A DNA stretch of 34,162 nucleotides from JBEBXQ01 sp040391535 (GTDB lineage Bacteria; Bacteroidota; Bacteroidia; Cytophagales; Spirosomataceae), in NCBI GenBank assembly GCA_040391535.1, contig JBEBXQ010000034.1, positions 1-34,162 on the forward strand. The letters run 5' to 3'. Positions 1 to 7,410 of this stretch are shown in pieces. A model generated the notes under the pieces. The model had not been told where the DNA came from and searched no databases. It saw only the letters and a program-made list of their open reading frames with translations. Position 1 is the first letter of the stretch; each line of letters opens with the position of its first letter. A program made the translations under genes and the position numbers.

Positions 1-700
1 ACTAGGAAAATCTGCTTCCAATCTCATCATTGGTGATCACATGGGTTCTATTGACCTGGGGGTGGAATATAAAGAGTATGCATGGACTTACTTTCTGTAT
101 CGTCAGAATTTTTATGAAACCAACCATAATAACAGGAAAGTCAGCTGGGAAGATGGACTAACCGGCTTCGAAATGAGGAGACACAATCAAAGACCCACCA
201 CCGCGATTCATGTAAACACGGCTTTAGTGGAAGTAATCAGTACGATGGACCATAAAAATCTGAACCCTGTTTCCGGGCAGGGTAATATCAGACCTGATTC
301 TTATTATAATCAGGCTTTTTATCAGTCCGGCTGGTCATACAAAAACCGGGGACTTGGAAACCCGCTGATTGCAAGCCGGCACATGATACGTAAGGAGCAT
401 GCAGCTAACGACGATTATCTGACAAACAATAATCGTATCCTGGCATTACATACCGGTTTTAAAGGGGCTTTTTATAAAGTTCCATGGATGTTAAAAGCTA
501 CTTATTCCCAAAATTACGGATCGCATACAGCAGAATATGCTCCGGCTTTAAACCAATTTTCATTTTATATGAATGCGGAATTCTCCCTCAAAAAACTGTG
601 GGGAACAAAACTACAGGTAGGCTTTAGCGGAGACTTAGGGGAATTATATTACAACAGTCTTGCTGTAAATGTGGGAATAAGCAAAAGCGGAATTTTATAA
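1..700 (+). CDS. Capsule assembly Wzi-like outer-membrane protein, 3' part
   Basis: The frame is open from the window edge (first full codon at base 2) to the TAA ending at 700, so about 232 C-terminal residues are present and the start lies outside. The visible part has alternating aromatic and polar stretches typical of an outer-membrane beta-barrel. It carries motifs I associate with the Wzi capsule-assembly family of Bacteroidota: GDHMGSIDLG, a YFLYRQNFYET strand followed by DGLTGFE, and YYNQAFYQSGWSYKNRGLGNP in the middle. Wzi proteins sit in the outer membrane and help retain capsule or exopolysaccharide on the surface. The assignment is by motif memory, not alignment. It converges on the metal operon, with a hairpin terminator between. 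A generic porin-like barrel is the alternative. Confidence 0.72.
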   Translation, partial: LGKSASNLIIGDHMGSIDLGVEYKEYAWTYFLYRQNFYETNHNNRKVSWEDGLTGFEMRRHNQRPTTAIHVNTALVEVISTMDHKNLNPVSGQGNIRPDSYYNQAFYQSGWSYKNRGLGNPLIASRHMIRKEHAANDDYLTNNNRILALHTGFKGAFYKVPWMLKATYSQNYGSHTAEYAPALNQFSFYMNAEFSLKKLWGTKLQVGFSGDLGELYYNSLAVNVGISKSGIL

Positions 701-706
701 CTAAAA

Positions 707-733
707 CCGGGAGGTGATCAACTCCACTCCCGG
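707..733. terminator. Bidirectional hairpin terminator
   Basis: CCGGGAG (707-713) pairs perfectly with CTCCCGG (727-733), and two further pairs are possible inside the loop. It lies between the convergent ends of the Wzi-like gene and the MerP-like gene. On the minus strand the stem is followed by TTTTAG, so it probably ends the metal operon and may also stop plus-strand transcripts. Confidence 0.6.
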
Positions 734-741
734 CCTGTAAT

Positions 742-1101
742 TCAGTCAATATGCTCCTTAGCACTCTTCTGACAGCATTTGGGGAGCTTATCATGTGAAG
801 CCTTTACCGCAGGGATATCATCGGCATCATAGCCGATTTTGGCTACCGTATTTCTGACCTTGATATCGTCGGTTTTACCTTCATTGTAACGTACCGTTAA
901 TACCTTGTCATTCAGGTCAAGATTTACCTCTTTTACGCCTTTTGAAAGACCTACTTCCCTCTCCAGCTTTCTTTTGCACATCGTACATTTGGCTGAAGTT
1001 TTGATCTTCACAACTTTATCCTCATTGCTGAGATTCGCAGCATTTGCGTTACTAAAAGTAGCGACTGCTGCTATCCAAAATACAAAAATCAGTTTTTTCA
1101 T
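742..1101 (-). CDS. Secreted MerP-like heavy-metal-associated (HMA) protein
   Basis: This 119-residue protein begins with a signal peptide (MKK, hydrophobic core to about residue 19, NANA/A cleavage region), then one HMA domain at about 29-95 with the metal-binding pair Cys39 and Cys42 in the motif KCTMCKRK. The fold is the ferredoxin-like one of MerP and copper chaperones, placed in the periplasm by the signal. After the domain comes a tail with His103 and a Cys109-Cys110 pair (HDKLPKCC), a possible second metal site. It is the last gene of the minus-strand metal operon, 26 bases after the AraC gene. Family knowledge supports binding of Cu(I) or a similar soft metal; the actual metal is inferred. 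Confidence 0.85.
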   Translation of the reverse strand: MKKLIFVFWIAAVATFSNANAANLSNEDKVVKIKTSAKCTMCKRKLEREVGLSKGVKEVNLDLNDKVLTVRYNEGKTDDIKVRNTVAKIGYDADDIPAVKASHDKLPKCCQKSAKEHID

Positions 1102-1127
1102 CTGGTTATATAATTGATTTAATAGTT

Positions 1128-1694
1128 CTATATCCTATCTAAAGTTTTTCTTTCTATTTGTTGTCCCTGACGAAACTGCCCTGGTGTCTCTCCAGTAATT
1201 TTCTTGAACTGATTGGACAAATGAGCTGTACTGCTATACCCCAGCTGCCAGGCAATTTCATTAATAGACAATTCTCCGTAACTCAGCAGCTCTTTCGCCT
1301 TTTCAACCCGCATGGTAATAATATATTGCTCAATCGTAGAACCCATGCTTTCTGAAAACAGATGGCTCAGGTAAGAATAATCATAGCCTGTTCTGTTCTC
1401 GAGAAATGTTGAAAAGTTCATATTGGCCGGTTTTTTCCCTTTCTGATGATGGATTTCATCAATCAGTATGGTTTTCACCAATTCAGTAAGACTTTGCTTC
1501 TTATCATCCAGCAGTTCAAACCCGTTTGATTCCAGCATTTTTCTGACCTCTTCTAACTTTCCGGAATCGGGTTCATTTTCAAGTTCAGCCTCTCCTAACC
1601 TTACATCATTTACTTTCAGTCCCAGACTTTCCAGTTCATCCCGTACAACCCTGATACACCGGTCGCAAACCATATTTTTTATGGATAGCTGCAT
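1128..1694 (-). CDS. AraC-family regulator with N-terminal HMA-like metal-binding domain
   Basis: The 188-residue protein has two parts. Residues 1-66 look like a diverged HMA fold with MVCDRC, giving Cys10 and Cys13 as a CxxC pair. Residues about 90-180 are an AraC/XylS DNA-binding domain with two helix-turn-helix segments (around 107-128 and 143-175), ending in the usual FKKITGETPGQFR pattern. The usual AraC sensor, a cupin of about 150 residues, is absent, so the HMA part is the likely ligand sensor. The gene lies 8 bases after the TonB-receptor gene and 26 before the MerP-like gene, inside the operon, which suggests autoregulation in response to copper or a related metal. The domains are seen; the sensing role is inferred. 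Confidence 0.85.
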   Translation of the reverse strand: MQLSIKNMVCDRCIRVVRDELESLGLKVNDVRLGEAELENEPDSGKLEEVRKMLESNGFELLDDKKQSLTELVKTILIDEIHHQKGKKPANMNFSTFLENRTGYDYSYLSHLFSESMGSTIEQYIITMRVEKAKELLSYGELSINEIAWQLGYSSTAHLSNQFKKITGETPGQFRQGQQIERKTLDRI

Positions 1695-1702
1695 TATTTT
1701 GA

Positions 1703-3958
1703 TTAGTTAATTTTATATCTGAAACCTAAATATACCATTCTTCCGGTTACCGGCCCCCACGCCATGCCTCCGTCAAATTTATATCCGAAGGGGTCATGGG
1801 CATTCAGAATGGGGTCCATCTGTCTGAAATTGGTCAGGTTTTCTCCTCCAAGATAAATATCCCAATTGACAAATGTCCGCGTAACCTGCGCATTTACATT
1901 ATAAAAAGAGGGTGCCATTACATCGCTTACCCAACCTTCATGCCCTTCATGCACATCTCTTGGTCCAAGATAGGGCATACGTTTTTTACCATTCCATTGT
2001 ACCGTCAGATCAAACTTCCACTTATCATAAGGAAGTGCATACCCGGCATTAAAGAGGATACGGTCTTTACTGGTCATCATTCTGGGCATTAACAGAGTAT
2101 GTCCGGTTTCGGCCTTCATGGATTGCTTTACATCAAAGTAACGGTATGCCAGTTTTACTTCCAGTCTTTTCAGTGGCTCAAGATTCACCTCGGCCTGAAA
2201 ACTGTTAGCAAACGCTTTGCCATCCAGGTTATAAAATTTCAGCTTCCCGGGACTTTGCTCTGTATCTGAATAGGAAGTTTCCATATCAGCAACCAGTTGA
2301 TTTTCAAAATCTGTACGGTAATAATCAATAACCAGACTTCCTCTCATCTCTCCCACAAAAAACTCACGGGTAGCACTTACGCCGTAGTTCCAGGAGACTT
2401 CCGGCCGGATCTGTTCCTGAAAAATCACTTCTCTTGAACTGACGAGATTACCATAATATTCGGCCAGGGGGTTAGCAACTCTGAATCCTTTGCCTGCTGA
2501 AGCTCTGAAAGTGGTATTAACATCCGGACTATATTTTAAATGAAAACGGGGAGTAAACTGCGTTCCGAACATATTGTGATGGTCTGCACGCGCTCCGGCC
2601 ACCATGACAAACTTATCCAGATGATTGTAAGTATATTCAAAGAACACCCCGGGCACCGATTCTGTCCGGGTCATGACCGTATCCTTGTATCTTTCGTAGT
2701 AATCGTCCAGCAGATAGCTGATTCCGGTTTTATAAGAATGATTGGTATTCCCGAAAATGGATTGGTAAATCAGATTGCCGTATAACGTTTTCTGCCGGCC
2801 ATTATACTGGGTTTGTCCAAAATAAGAATCCTGCTTATGATCAGAAGCATTCATAATCAGACCGATGCCTTTATAAGGCTTATCCGGAAACATCCGTGCT
2901 ATTTTTCCGAAAACTTCATAGCGCTCAATATCGGCACCAAAACCATACACCTGATCAGAACCCCGCATTTCTTTTTCAAAGCCTGCTTGTCCGCCCAGAC
3001 GGTTTTCTTTCAGGGCTTTTACCCCAAACTGGGTCGACCACTTATCTGACTGGTACTTCCAGCGGTTAATGAGGTTATACTGAGTGTATAACGGTAAATC
3101 CAGAAAGCCGTCCTTATTCTTATCAATTCTGTTTTGTAAAGTACTGGCGTGAGATAAAATCCCGGTACTCCAGCGTTCATTCAGTTTATGCGCCAGGTTA
3201 AGGTTGAGTTCCGTCCTTCCGAAATTGTTAACATAACCGTTGAGATAAAGCTTTTCAGAAATATCCGGTTTTTGCAGTTCCACATTAATCTGTCCGGTCA
3301 TGGCTTCATAGCCATTCACTACTGATCCGGCACCTTTTCCTATATCAATCGCCTGAATCCAGGTGCCGGGTATAAAATTCAGTCCGAATGTAGTAGCCAG
3401 TCCTCTTATAGAGGGAATATTTTCAGAAACCGTTTGTATATAAGTTCCGCTCAGTCCCAGCATCTGAATTTGCTTTGAACCCGTTACAGCATCACTATAG
3501 GACACCGAAATGGAAGCATTCGTTTCAAAACTTTCAGAGAGGTTACAGCAAGCTGCCTTTGCCAGCGCCCTGGAAGTAATAATTTCATTCTGAATAGGAG
3601 AAAGACGATCCATTGATACTGAATTCCCGCGAATGACCACACCATCCAGTGTTTGTTCACTCTTCAGAATAACTTCAAGAGTACCCGGTTTGTGTACATG
3701 CAATGTATCATTCTGATAACCTACATAGCTGAAAACCAGCAGATGATCTTTGCCATTCAGCGGTAAAGAAAAATACCCTTCTGCATCTGTAACTGTACCG
3801 TTAACAGTACCTGCCCACACTACATTGGCACCTTCCAACGGCTCTTTTCCGTTGGAAGCAGCTTCAAACACTTTGCCTTCTACACGCTGCGCCTGCACGG
3901 CAACCGGTGTAAGAAAAACACTCAATACTATAATATATCGTAACATACTGATGATCAT
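1703..3958 (-). CDS. TonB-dependent receptor of the metal operon
   Basis: A 751-residue outer-membrane receptor. A signal peptide (about 1-23, ending VQAQ) precedes a CarboxypepD_reg-like beta domain (about 25-100), typical of Bacteroidota TonB receptors. A plug domain follows (about 120-230, with KQIQMLGLSGTYIQ and GSVVNGYEAMTGQINVEL), then the 22-strand-type barrel. A Cys137-Cys138 pair stands at the start of the plug in KAACCNLSESFE, unusual for an outer-membrane protein and shared, from memory, with receptors of metal-linked clusters. Methionine 5 (base 3946) is an alternative start giving a more compact signal peptide. Its neighbours are two HMA proteins, an HYC_CC_PP-like protein and an HMA-AraC regulator, so it probably imports or handles a metal or metal chelate; substrate unproven. 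Confidence 0.9.
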   Translation of the reverse strand: MIISMLRYIIVLSVFLTPVAVQAQRVEGKVFEAASNGKEPLEGANVVWAGTVNGTVTDAEGYFSLPLNGKDHLLVFSYVGYQNDTLHVHKPGTLEVILKSEQTLDGVVIRGNSVSMDRLSPIQNEIITSRALAKAACCNLSESFETNASISVSYSDAVTGSKQIQMLGLSGTYIQTVSENIPSIRGLATTFGLNFIPGTWIQAIDIGKGAGSVVNGYEAMTGQINVELQKPDISEKLYLNGYVNNFGRTELNLNLAHKLNERWSTGILSHASTLQNRIDKNKDGFLDLPLYTQYNLINRWKYQSDKWSTQFGVKALKENRLGGQAGFEKEMRGSDQVYGFGADIERYEVFGKIARMFPDKPYKGIGLIMNASDHKQDSYFGQTQYNGRQKTLYGNLIYQSIFGNTNHSYKTGISYLLDDYYERYKDTVMTRTESVPGVFFEYTYNHLDKFVMVAGARADHHNMFGTQFTPRFHLKYSPDVNTTFRASAGKGFRVANPLAEYYGNLVSSREVIFQEQIRPEVSWNYGVSATREFFVGEMRGSLVIDYYRTDFENQLVADMETSYSDTEQSPGKLKFYNLDGKAFANSFQAEVNLEPLKRLEVKLAYRYFDVKQSMKAETGHTLLMPRMMTSKDRILFNAGYALPYDKWKFDLTVQWNGKKRMPYLGPRDVHEGHEGWVSDVMAPSFYNVNAQVTRTFVNWDIYLGGENLTNFRQMDPILNAHDPFGYKFDGGMAWGPVTGRMVYLGFRYKIN

Positions 3959-4043
3959 AAAATAAAACCCAGACTACAGGTTCTCCCTCAGAGAACCACA
4001 AACACTGCTTTTACAAAAAAACAGTTTTAAAATCCGGGAAATA

Positions 4044-4502
4044 TCAAATCAGAAATGTCTGGACGTGTACTAGCAGGCTTCGTCCGAAAAGCCGGGGGGA
4101 TATATCAGCAATCAGGGGTTTCAGCAGAACCTCCTGAAGCTGAATTTTGAACACCGGAACCCATGAGAGCAACGATTCCGGAATAATAAAGGGGGTAAAA
4201 GCTTTGAGTACTTTCAGAAAGGAAATCTGGGAAGATGATACCACTTCCACTTTCCCGTACTTATTATGATCAGAACAGCATGCCTTTTTGTGAAAGGCAG
4301 GTGCGTCATAGCTGATCTCCGACGATTTATGTTCCATGGAACAGGTAGCCTGCTCCTCCTGAAAAAAGTGATAACCCGTCAGATTGACTGATTTCCCTTT
4401 CATCATACACTGGTGCTCAACCATACCGACCCCGATGTTGCCAAACAACACCAGAAACGCCATGATCATCGTCAACCGTCTGTATAATTTATTAGGAATC
4501 AT
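4044..4502 (-). CDS. HYC_CC_PP-like small membrane or secreted protein
   Basis: This 152-residue protein has an N-terminal hydrophobic segment (about 10-27) that could be a signal peptide or anchor. It then carries spaced metal-type residues: His30 and Cys32 (EHQC), Cys54 and His58, and Cys75-Cys76 followed by His79 (KKACCSDH). A hydrophobic C-terminal region ends in HVQTFLI. The pattern resembles the family NCBI calls HYC_CC_PP, short proteins of Bacteroidota often found near TonB receptors and HMA proteins; the PP pair is not obvious here (SPRL instead). Function of the family is not known to me. Its place between the HMA chaperone gene and the TonB receptor suggests a role in metal handling at the envelope. 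Confidence 0.65.
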   Translation of the reverse strand: MIPNKLYRRLTMIMAFLVLFGNIGVGMVEHQCMMKGKSVNLTGYHFFQEEQATCSMEHKSSEISYDAPAFHKKACCSDHNKYGKVEVVSSSQISFLKVLKAFTPFIIPESLLSWVPVFKIQLQEVLLKPLIADISPRLFGRSLLVHVQTFLI

Positions 4503-4561
4503 AATACAAAGTTACCACTTGTTACGTCATTTTTACAATTTAGTGTTAAAATCGGGGTGCA

Positions 4562-4777
4562 TCAGGCAATTTTTTCAGCCGAGAATCCGGCTTTTCTCAA
4601 TGCTTCCACCACTTCATCACTTGTGAAATCACCTGAAGCTGTTAGTACTTTTTCAGGTGAAGCCAGGTCTACTGACCATTCAGTTACACCTTCAATACCA
4701 TCAAGGTAAGGCGTAGCGGTGGCCACACAGCCACTGCATTTCATTGAAGTTTTGTATTTTATGTTATTCGTTTCCAT
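4562..4777 (-). CDS. CopZ-like cytoplasmic HMA metallochaperone
   Basis: A 71-residue protein consisting of a single HMA domain, with Cys14 and Cys17 in SMKCSGCVAT. There is no signal peptide, so it should act in the cytoplasm like CopZ/Atx1, binding Cu(I) or a similar ion. The frame is open further upstream to 4888, but those residues (basic, aromatic, unlike any HMA protein) are probably untranslated. METNN at 4777 is preceded by AGGAAAA and lies about 25 bases after a TAnnTTTG element, so I start there. It is the first gene of the metal operon; the next gene begins 59 bases on. No P-type ATPase is visible in the window as its delivery partner. Confidence 0.85.
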   Translation of the reverse strand: METNNIKYKTSMKCSGCVATATPYLDGIEGVTEWSVDLASPEKVLTASGDFTSDEVVEALRKAGFSAEKIA

Positions 4778-4802
4778 TTTTCCTGAAGATTTAATTATAC
4801 TG

Positions 4803-4810
4803 CAAAAATA
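4803..4810 (-). promoter_or_regulatory. TAnnTTTG promoter element of the metal operon
   Basis: On the minus strand this reads TATTTTTG, an exact match to the Bacteroidota -7 consensus TAnnTTTG, about 25 bases before the ATG of the small HMA gene. No good -33 TTG is visible at the usual distance. Regulation by the HMA-AraC protein would be expected to act here; I could not identify its operator. Confidence 0.5.
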
Positions 4811-4927
4811 GAAAATCCGATAACGTATGCCATTACATAATTTCCGGTACGTTTTGCATCTTCTTGTGCTGAACAGATAATGTGCCAAAAAGATCCGGCA
4901 ATACTACAGATGAATCTGAAAGGACAT

Positions 4928-4935
4928 TATCTTTG
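4928..4935 (+). promoter_or_regulatory. TAnnTTTG promoter element before mazG
   Basis: TATCTTTG fits TAnnTTTG exactly but ends only four bases before the ATG at 4940. Transcription would then begin at about the start codon, meaning either a leaderless message or translation from the second ATG at 4961. Confidence 0.45.
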
Positions 4936-4939
4936 AAAC

Positions 4940-5755
4940 ATGAAAAAAACTTTTGAATCAATGAGTGTCAGACGGCAGGAGCAACTGATGGCTTTTGACC
5001 GGTTGCTGACGATCATGGACGAATTACGTGAACAATGCCCCTGGGATCGTAAACAAACCATTGAAACACTCCGTCACCTGACCATAGAGGAAACCTACGA
5101 ACTTTCGGATGCTATACTTGATAATGATCTGCAGGAAGTAAAGAAAGAACTGGGAGATATAGTACTGCATATTGTTTTCTACGCCAGAATTGCATCTGAG
5201 AGTAATACATTTGATATCGGGGATGTGCTTCATGCGATAAGCGACAAGCTGGTTTCAAGGCATCCGCACATTTATGGAGATTTCAAAGCAGAAACCGAAG
5301 AAGACGTAAAACGTAACTGGGAAAAACTGAAACTAAAAGAAGGAAACAAGTCTACCTTATCAGGAGTACCCGTCTCTTTACCTGCCCTGGTGAAGGCGAT
5401 GCGCATTCAGGAAAAGGCCCGGGGTGCAGGTTTTGACTGGGACGACAAGTCGCAGGTATGGCAGAAAGTAGAGGAGGAACTGAATGAATTTAAAAGCCAC
5501 GTCAATATTGATAGTGGTGAAATTGAAAATGAAGCGGAAGCAGAAGGTGAGTTTGGAGATCTGTTGTTTTCATTAGTAAATTATGCACGTTTTGCCAATA
5601 TTAACCCCGAAACTGCCCTGGAAAGAACCAATAAAAAGTTCATCAGCCGTTTTCAGTTTATGGAAAAAGCGGCTCTGGCAGACGGCAAAGTGCTGAGTAA
5701 TCTGACGCTGGAAGAAATGGATGTATACTGGGAGCTCGCCAAAACCAATTTGTGA
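4940..5755 (+). CDS. mazG: Nucleoside triphosphate pyrophosphohydrolase MazG
   Basis: The 271-residue protein is a full-length two-domain MazG, which hydrolyses (d)NTPs to the monophosphate and pyrophosphate in the cytoplasm. The first MazG domain shows CPWDRKQT (33-40), the Mg-binding EExxE of Glu50, Glu51 and Glu54, and Glu70 with Asp73 in KELGDIVLH. KLVSRHPHIYGD follows. The second domain has EEELNEF (178-184) and EFGDLLFSLVNYARF (204-218). Length agrees with the family. The start at 4940 is the longest one; Met8 at 4961 matches the usual N-terminus of relatives better and would leave a short leader after the promoter-like TATCTTTG. The thiamine pyrophosphokinase gene follows after three bases, so the two are co-transcribed. 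Confidence 0.93.
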   Translation: MKKTFESMSVRRQEQLMAFDRLLTIMDELREQCPWDRKQTIETLRHLTIEETYELSDAILDNDLQEVKKELGDIVLHIVFYARIASESNTFDIGDVLHAISDKLVSRHPHIYGDFKAETEEDVKRNWEKLKLKEGNKSTLSGVPVSLPALVKAMRIQEKARGAGFDWDDKSQVWQKVEEELNEFKSHVNIDSGEIENEAEAEGEFGDLLFSLVNYARFANINPETALERTNKKFISRFQFMEKAALADGKVLSNLTLEEMDVYWELAKTNL

Positions 5756-5758
5756 AAT

Positions 5759-6421
5759 ATGTCATCACATCATATTGTAAGGGATAAGCAGGAACCCGCT
5801 CTTATTATAGCCAACGGCGAAGCATGCCAGCGAGATTTGCTGGATCAGTTGCTTGAATGGAGCCCGGTAGTGGTTGTACTGGACAATGCCATTTACAGGG
5901 TATTGGAACTGGGCATCAAAGTGGATATCTGGCTGGGTGATTTTGACGATAGTCACGACTTTGAGCATATTATGGAAAAACAATACCCCATAAAAATCAT
6001 CCATACGCCTGATCAGGAAAAGACAGATCTTGAAAAAGCCATTGATTATCTGATAAACAATGGCTTTCCGGCGGCCAATATCGTTTGGGCAACCGGCAGA
6101 AGAGCGGATCACAGTATCACCAATATGACGAATCTGGTGCGCTATAAAAGTCAGATCAGACTGGTGATGATCGATGATTATTCAAAAATTTTTCCTGTTA
6201 ACCATGTTTTTGAAAAGTGGTATACAATGGGAACTCCCATTTCGCTGATACCTGTCGGGGAAGCAAGCGGCATTACCACACAGGGTTTAAAATATCCTCT
6301 CCGGAATGAAGCACTCAAACTGGGTTACAGAACAGGCAGCAGCAATGAAGCTGTTACGGACGGATTTGTCAGTATTTCAGTAGAAGAAGGAGATTTACTG
6401 ATTATGGAATGCTGGGACTAA
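5759..6421 (+). CDS. Thiamine pyrophosphokinase
   Basis: A 220-residue cytoplasmic enzyme that transfers pyrophosphate from ATP to thiamine, giving thiamine diphosphate. The family signature is clear: DIWLGDFDD (56-64, the GDFDS-type metal/ATP motif), DQEKTDLEKA (85-94, the Q-x-TD-x-x-KA motif), and ATGRRADHSITN (111-122, the GxRxDH motif). The C-terminal thiamine-binding beta domain includes TQGLKYPL and GSSNEA. Length is normal. It begins three bases after the mazG stop, indicating translational coupling in one operon. This is the standalone salvage-type enzyme; nothing else of thiamine biosynthesis is visible nearby. Confidence 0.9.
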   Translation: MSSHHIVRDKQEPALIIANGEACQRDLLDQLLEWSPVVVVLDNAIYRVLELGIKVDIWLGDFDDSHDFEHIMEKQYPIKIIHTPDQEKTDLEKAIDYLINNGFPAANIVWATGRRADHSITNMTNLVRYKSQIRLVMIDDYSKIFPVNHVFEKWYTMGTPISLIPVGEASGITTQGLKYPLRNEALKLGYRTGSSNEAVTDGFVSISVEEGDLLIMECWD

Positions 6422-6425
6422 GGTT

Positions 6426-7187
6426 TCAGAGTTCCAGTACGGCATTGTTACGGAAACGGTCATGCTCTCCGTATTTTACATATCCCAGCTGGTTGGTCAG
6501 CATACGGGTCTTACCAATCTGAAATTCGGGAATATTGGTATGATGATGACCAAAAATCCAGGCATTGGCTTCTGTTGCCGTAATGAGATCTGACAATTCA
6601 TCCGCGAAGGCTTCATTTAATGGATCTCCGCTATATTGCCTGGGGTAATTCATAAAAGTTGGTACATGATGAGAAACCACCACTTTTTGCCTGTCGGCAT
6701 GATCCTTTAATGTACTTTCCAGAAATCTGACAGACGCCTGATGCAACATATTGAAGTGATCCGGCACAAAACGCTTGTCATTACAGGCAATCACCCGAAA
6801 GTCAGTCAGTCCCCGTTGAATAAGCCAGGCATTTTCAGCACTAATATGGGACCATAAGGTTGAAAAAAGAAAAGTTACATCGCCCAGATCAATCGCTACA
6901 TTATTCACCAGCCAGACATTCTCTCTGATTTTCTCCACGAAACTACCTGATCTCATACTTACATCATCATGGTAATATTCATGATTCCCGGGTACCCAGT
7001 AGACTGTTTCATAATCTCGTGAAAGCTGGTTAAAAAATTCTTTATGCTTATGCATTTCACAAAACGGAACGATATCTCCCGCCAGAATCAATACCTCTCC
7101 GACCCTTTCAAGCGGGTTTGCACTCAGAAATTTAACATTTTCAGGGAATTCAAGATGCAGGTCCGAACAGTATTGTATCCTCATCAT
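6426..7187 (-). CDS. Calcineurin-like metallophosphoesterase
   Basis: A protein of 253 residues with all motifs of the two-metal phosphoesterase fold: SDLHLEF (Asp9, His11), AGDIV (Asp38), GNHEYY (Asn68, His69), SHH (173-174) and GHHHTNIP (214-216). The substrate cannot be read from sequence; relatives are annotated only as metallophosphoesterases. I start at the first of two adjacent ATGs (7187); the second (7184), giving MRIQYCSDLH, fits the family equally well, whereas the upstream in-frame TTG at 7193 is unlikely. The gene converges on the thiamine pyrophosphokinase gene with only four bases between the stops and has its own promoter-like element at 7214-7221. Confidence 0.88.
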   Translation of the reverse strand: MMRIQYCSDLHLEFPENVKFLSANPLERVGEVLILAGDIVPFCEMHKHKEFFNQLSRDYETVYWVPGNHEYYHDDVSMRSGSFVEKIRENVWLVNNVAIDLGDVTFLFSTLWSHISAENAWLIQRGLTDFRVIACNDKRFVPDHFNMLHQASVRFLESTLKDHADRQKVVVSHHVPTFMNYPRQYSGDPLNEAFADELSDLITATEANAWIFGHHHTNIPEFQIGKTRMLTNQLGYVKYGEHDRFRNNAVLEL

Positions 7188-7213
7188 ACACAACAGGTTA
7201 CAGGAGTACAGAA

Positions 7214-7221
7214 CAAATATA
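7214..7221 (-). promoter_or_regulatory. TAnnTTTG promoter element of the phosphoesterase gene
   Basis: The minus strand reads TATATTTG, an exact TAnnTTTG match about 27 bases upstream of the ATG at 7187. It lies after the uxs terminator, consistent with an independent transcript. Confidence 0.5.
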
Positions 7222-7334
7222 ATGAAACCGGCCCGGAAACCACAGCGAAAATACCGGTAATCATCAGATACTGAATCTCCTGAAAGAACATTTGTCCTGC
7301 AGTATATTAACCGATGTAATCAGGAAATGTTGAT

Positions 7335-7381
7335 ATAAAAAATCGTGCACCTGCAGCTCATAAACAACTGCAAATGCACGA
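7335..7381 (-). terminator. Rho-independent terminator of the ugd-uxs operon
   Basis: TCGTGCA (7343-7349) pairs with TGCACGA (7375-7381) and TGCAG (7352-7356) with CTGCA (7368-7372), separated by a 2x2 internal loop. On the minus strand the hairpin is directly followed by TTTTTTATATC. It lies 30 bases after the uxs stop. Confidence 0.85.
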
Positions 7382-7410
7382 AAGCTATTCTGGAAACTAA
7401 TATGCTCCTT

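Noticed and set aside
4778..4888. N-terminal extension of the CopZ-like protein
   Set aside because: The extra 37 residues are not HMA-like, and a TAnnTTTG promoter element lies within them.
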